6,043 bases of DNA. Source: Comamonadaceae bacterium (GTDB taxonomy: Bacteria; Pseudomonadota; Gammaproteobacteria; Burkholderiales; Burkholderiaceae_C). Shown here in pieces: positions 5,645-6,043 of this stretch (position 1 is its first letter; each line of letters begins with the position of its first letter). The translations under genes were made by a program, and so were the position numbers. Location of the stretch: positions 1 to 6,043 of the forward strand of contig CANJNX010000058.1 of assembly GCA_947475495.1 (NCBI GenBank). Direction: 5' to 3'. Under the pieces are notes generated by a model, which made no database searches, had not been told where the DNA came from, and was given only the letters and a program-made list of their open reading frames with translations.

Positions 5645-6043
5645 TTATGACTCTGTCGTATTTTTCGCGAGCGCTTGTTCTGCCGCAGCGACCAAGGCCG
5701 CGCTCAGGCGGTCAATCACTTGTGAGTCGAGGTTCCAGCAGTGCCAGTACAAATCGACCGGTAAGGAGTGTGCCGGTGCCAGATTCACCAGCTCGCCCGC
5801 ATCCAAATGCGTTTGAACGCGCAGGCGCGGCAACACCGCCGCCCCCCAGCCAGACAAAGCGGCCCGCAGTTGCCCGTCTGCGCTTGGTACAAAGCGTTGG
5901 TTCAAAGCCACCCGCTTAAGCCCCAAAGCCCGCCCCACAAATTCCGCGGGCCCATCGTCTTTGCGGTTGAAAGCCACAAAAGCAATATCGCGAAAATTGT
6001 GGGGCGTGAGGCCTAGCGGGCAATGCGCTTGCGCGTAACTGCT
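5645..6043 (-). CDS. argP: ArgP-like LysR-family transcriptional regulator (C-terminal part, cut by window edge)
   Basis: The minus strand is open from the right edge to the TAA at 5647-5645, giving the last 132 residues of a protein normally near 300. The visible part is the effector-binding domain only; the helix-turn-helix lies outside. Diagnostic ArgP/IciA features are present: VAFNRKDDGPAEF, RFVPSADGQLRAALSGWGAA, LDAGELVNLAP and LPVDLYWHCWNLDSQ. ArgP is a LysR-type activator that responds to lysine and arginine; in enterics it controls the exporter gene argO, lysine-biosynthesis genes and others. In many proteobacteria a LysE/ArgO-type exporter gene adjoins it, which would lie beyond the window. 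The TetR gene follows after 47 bases with no hairpin terminator between. Subfamily assignment is fairly confident; the regulatory targets here are inferred. Confidence 0.8.
   Translation of the reverse strand, partial: SSYAQAHCPLGLTPHNFRDIAFVAFNRKDDGPAEFVGRALGLKRVALNQRFVPSADGQLRAALSGWGAAVLPRLRVQTHLDAGELVNLAPAHSLPVDLYWHCWNLDSQVIDRLSAALVAAAEQALAKNTTES

Noticed and set aside
5631..5647. GGCCGG followed by seven T (5640-5646), terminator-like on the plus strand
   Set aside because: There is no real stem before the T-run, and no plus-strand gene ends there; the T-run is the complement of the last bases after the ArgP-like stop codon.
5154..5816. A 220-codon open frame on the plus strand
   Set aside because: It runs antisense through the clear TetR gene, the gap and the end of the ArgP-like gene. 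Its composition (rich in H, F, G and R) is that of an antisense shadow, and it has no recognisable domain.

Overview
The window looks like ordinary chromosome of a betaproteobacterium, most likely family Comamonadaceae (Rhodoferax/Limnohabitans/Polaromonas-like). This rests on moderate-to-high GC, the style of the GTP-dependent PEP carboxykinase, an ArgP-type LysR regulator and dense short-gap gene packing. It is inferred from reading proteins, not from a database search. I see no RNA genes, CRISPR arrays, insertion sequences, phage genes or plasmid functions.

Layout. At the left edge, on the minus strand, is the N-terminal part of a DUF1338 / 2-oxoadipate dioxygenase-decarboxylase family protein (1-535), cut by the window. 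A 254-bp divergent intergenic region (536-789) with several repeat elements separates it from pckG (790-2652, plus), a complete GTP-dependent phosphoenolpyruvate carboxykinase. pckG converges with a small two-helix membrane protein gene (2649-3041, minus); the two stop codons overlap in a TTAA and a hairpin follows pckG directly. A 101-bp divergent region (3042-3142) with an 8+8-bp inverted repeat precedes a LysR-type regulator (3143-4120, plus), which overlaps a calcineurin-like metallophosphoesterase gene (4117-4965, plus) by ATGA. This converges, across 17 bp, on a TetR-family regulator (4983-5597, minus). Upstream of that, on the same strand, is the C-terminal part of an ArgP-like LysR regulator (5645-6043), cut by the right edge.

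How the genes may work together. pckG is the gluconeogenic link from oxaloacetate to PEP. The DUF1338 enzyme, if it acts on 2-oxoadipate, would feed lysine-derived carbon towards the TCA cycle, and ArgP is a lysine/arginine-responsive regulator. A link with amino-acid carbon use is thus conceivable but unproven. The best-supported local regulatory unit is the lysR-metallophosphoesterase pair, divergent from the small membrane protein gene, with a likely LysR site between them. No clearly novel system is visible. The points most worth checking are the repeat-rich pckG upstream region, the lysR/membrane-protein intergenic region, and the hairpin at the overlapping pckG 3' end.
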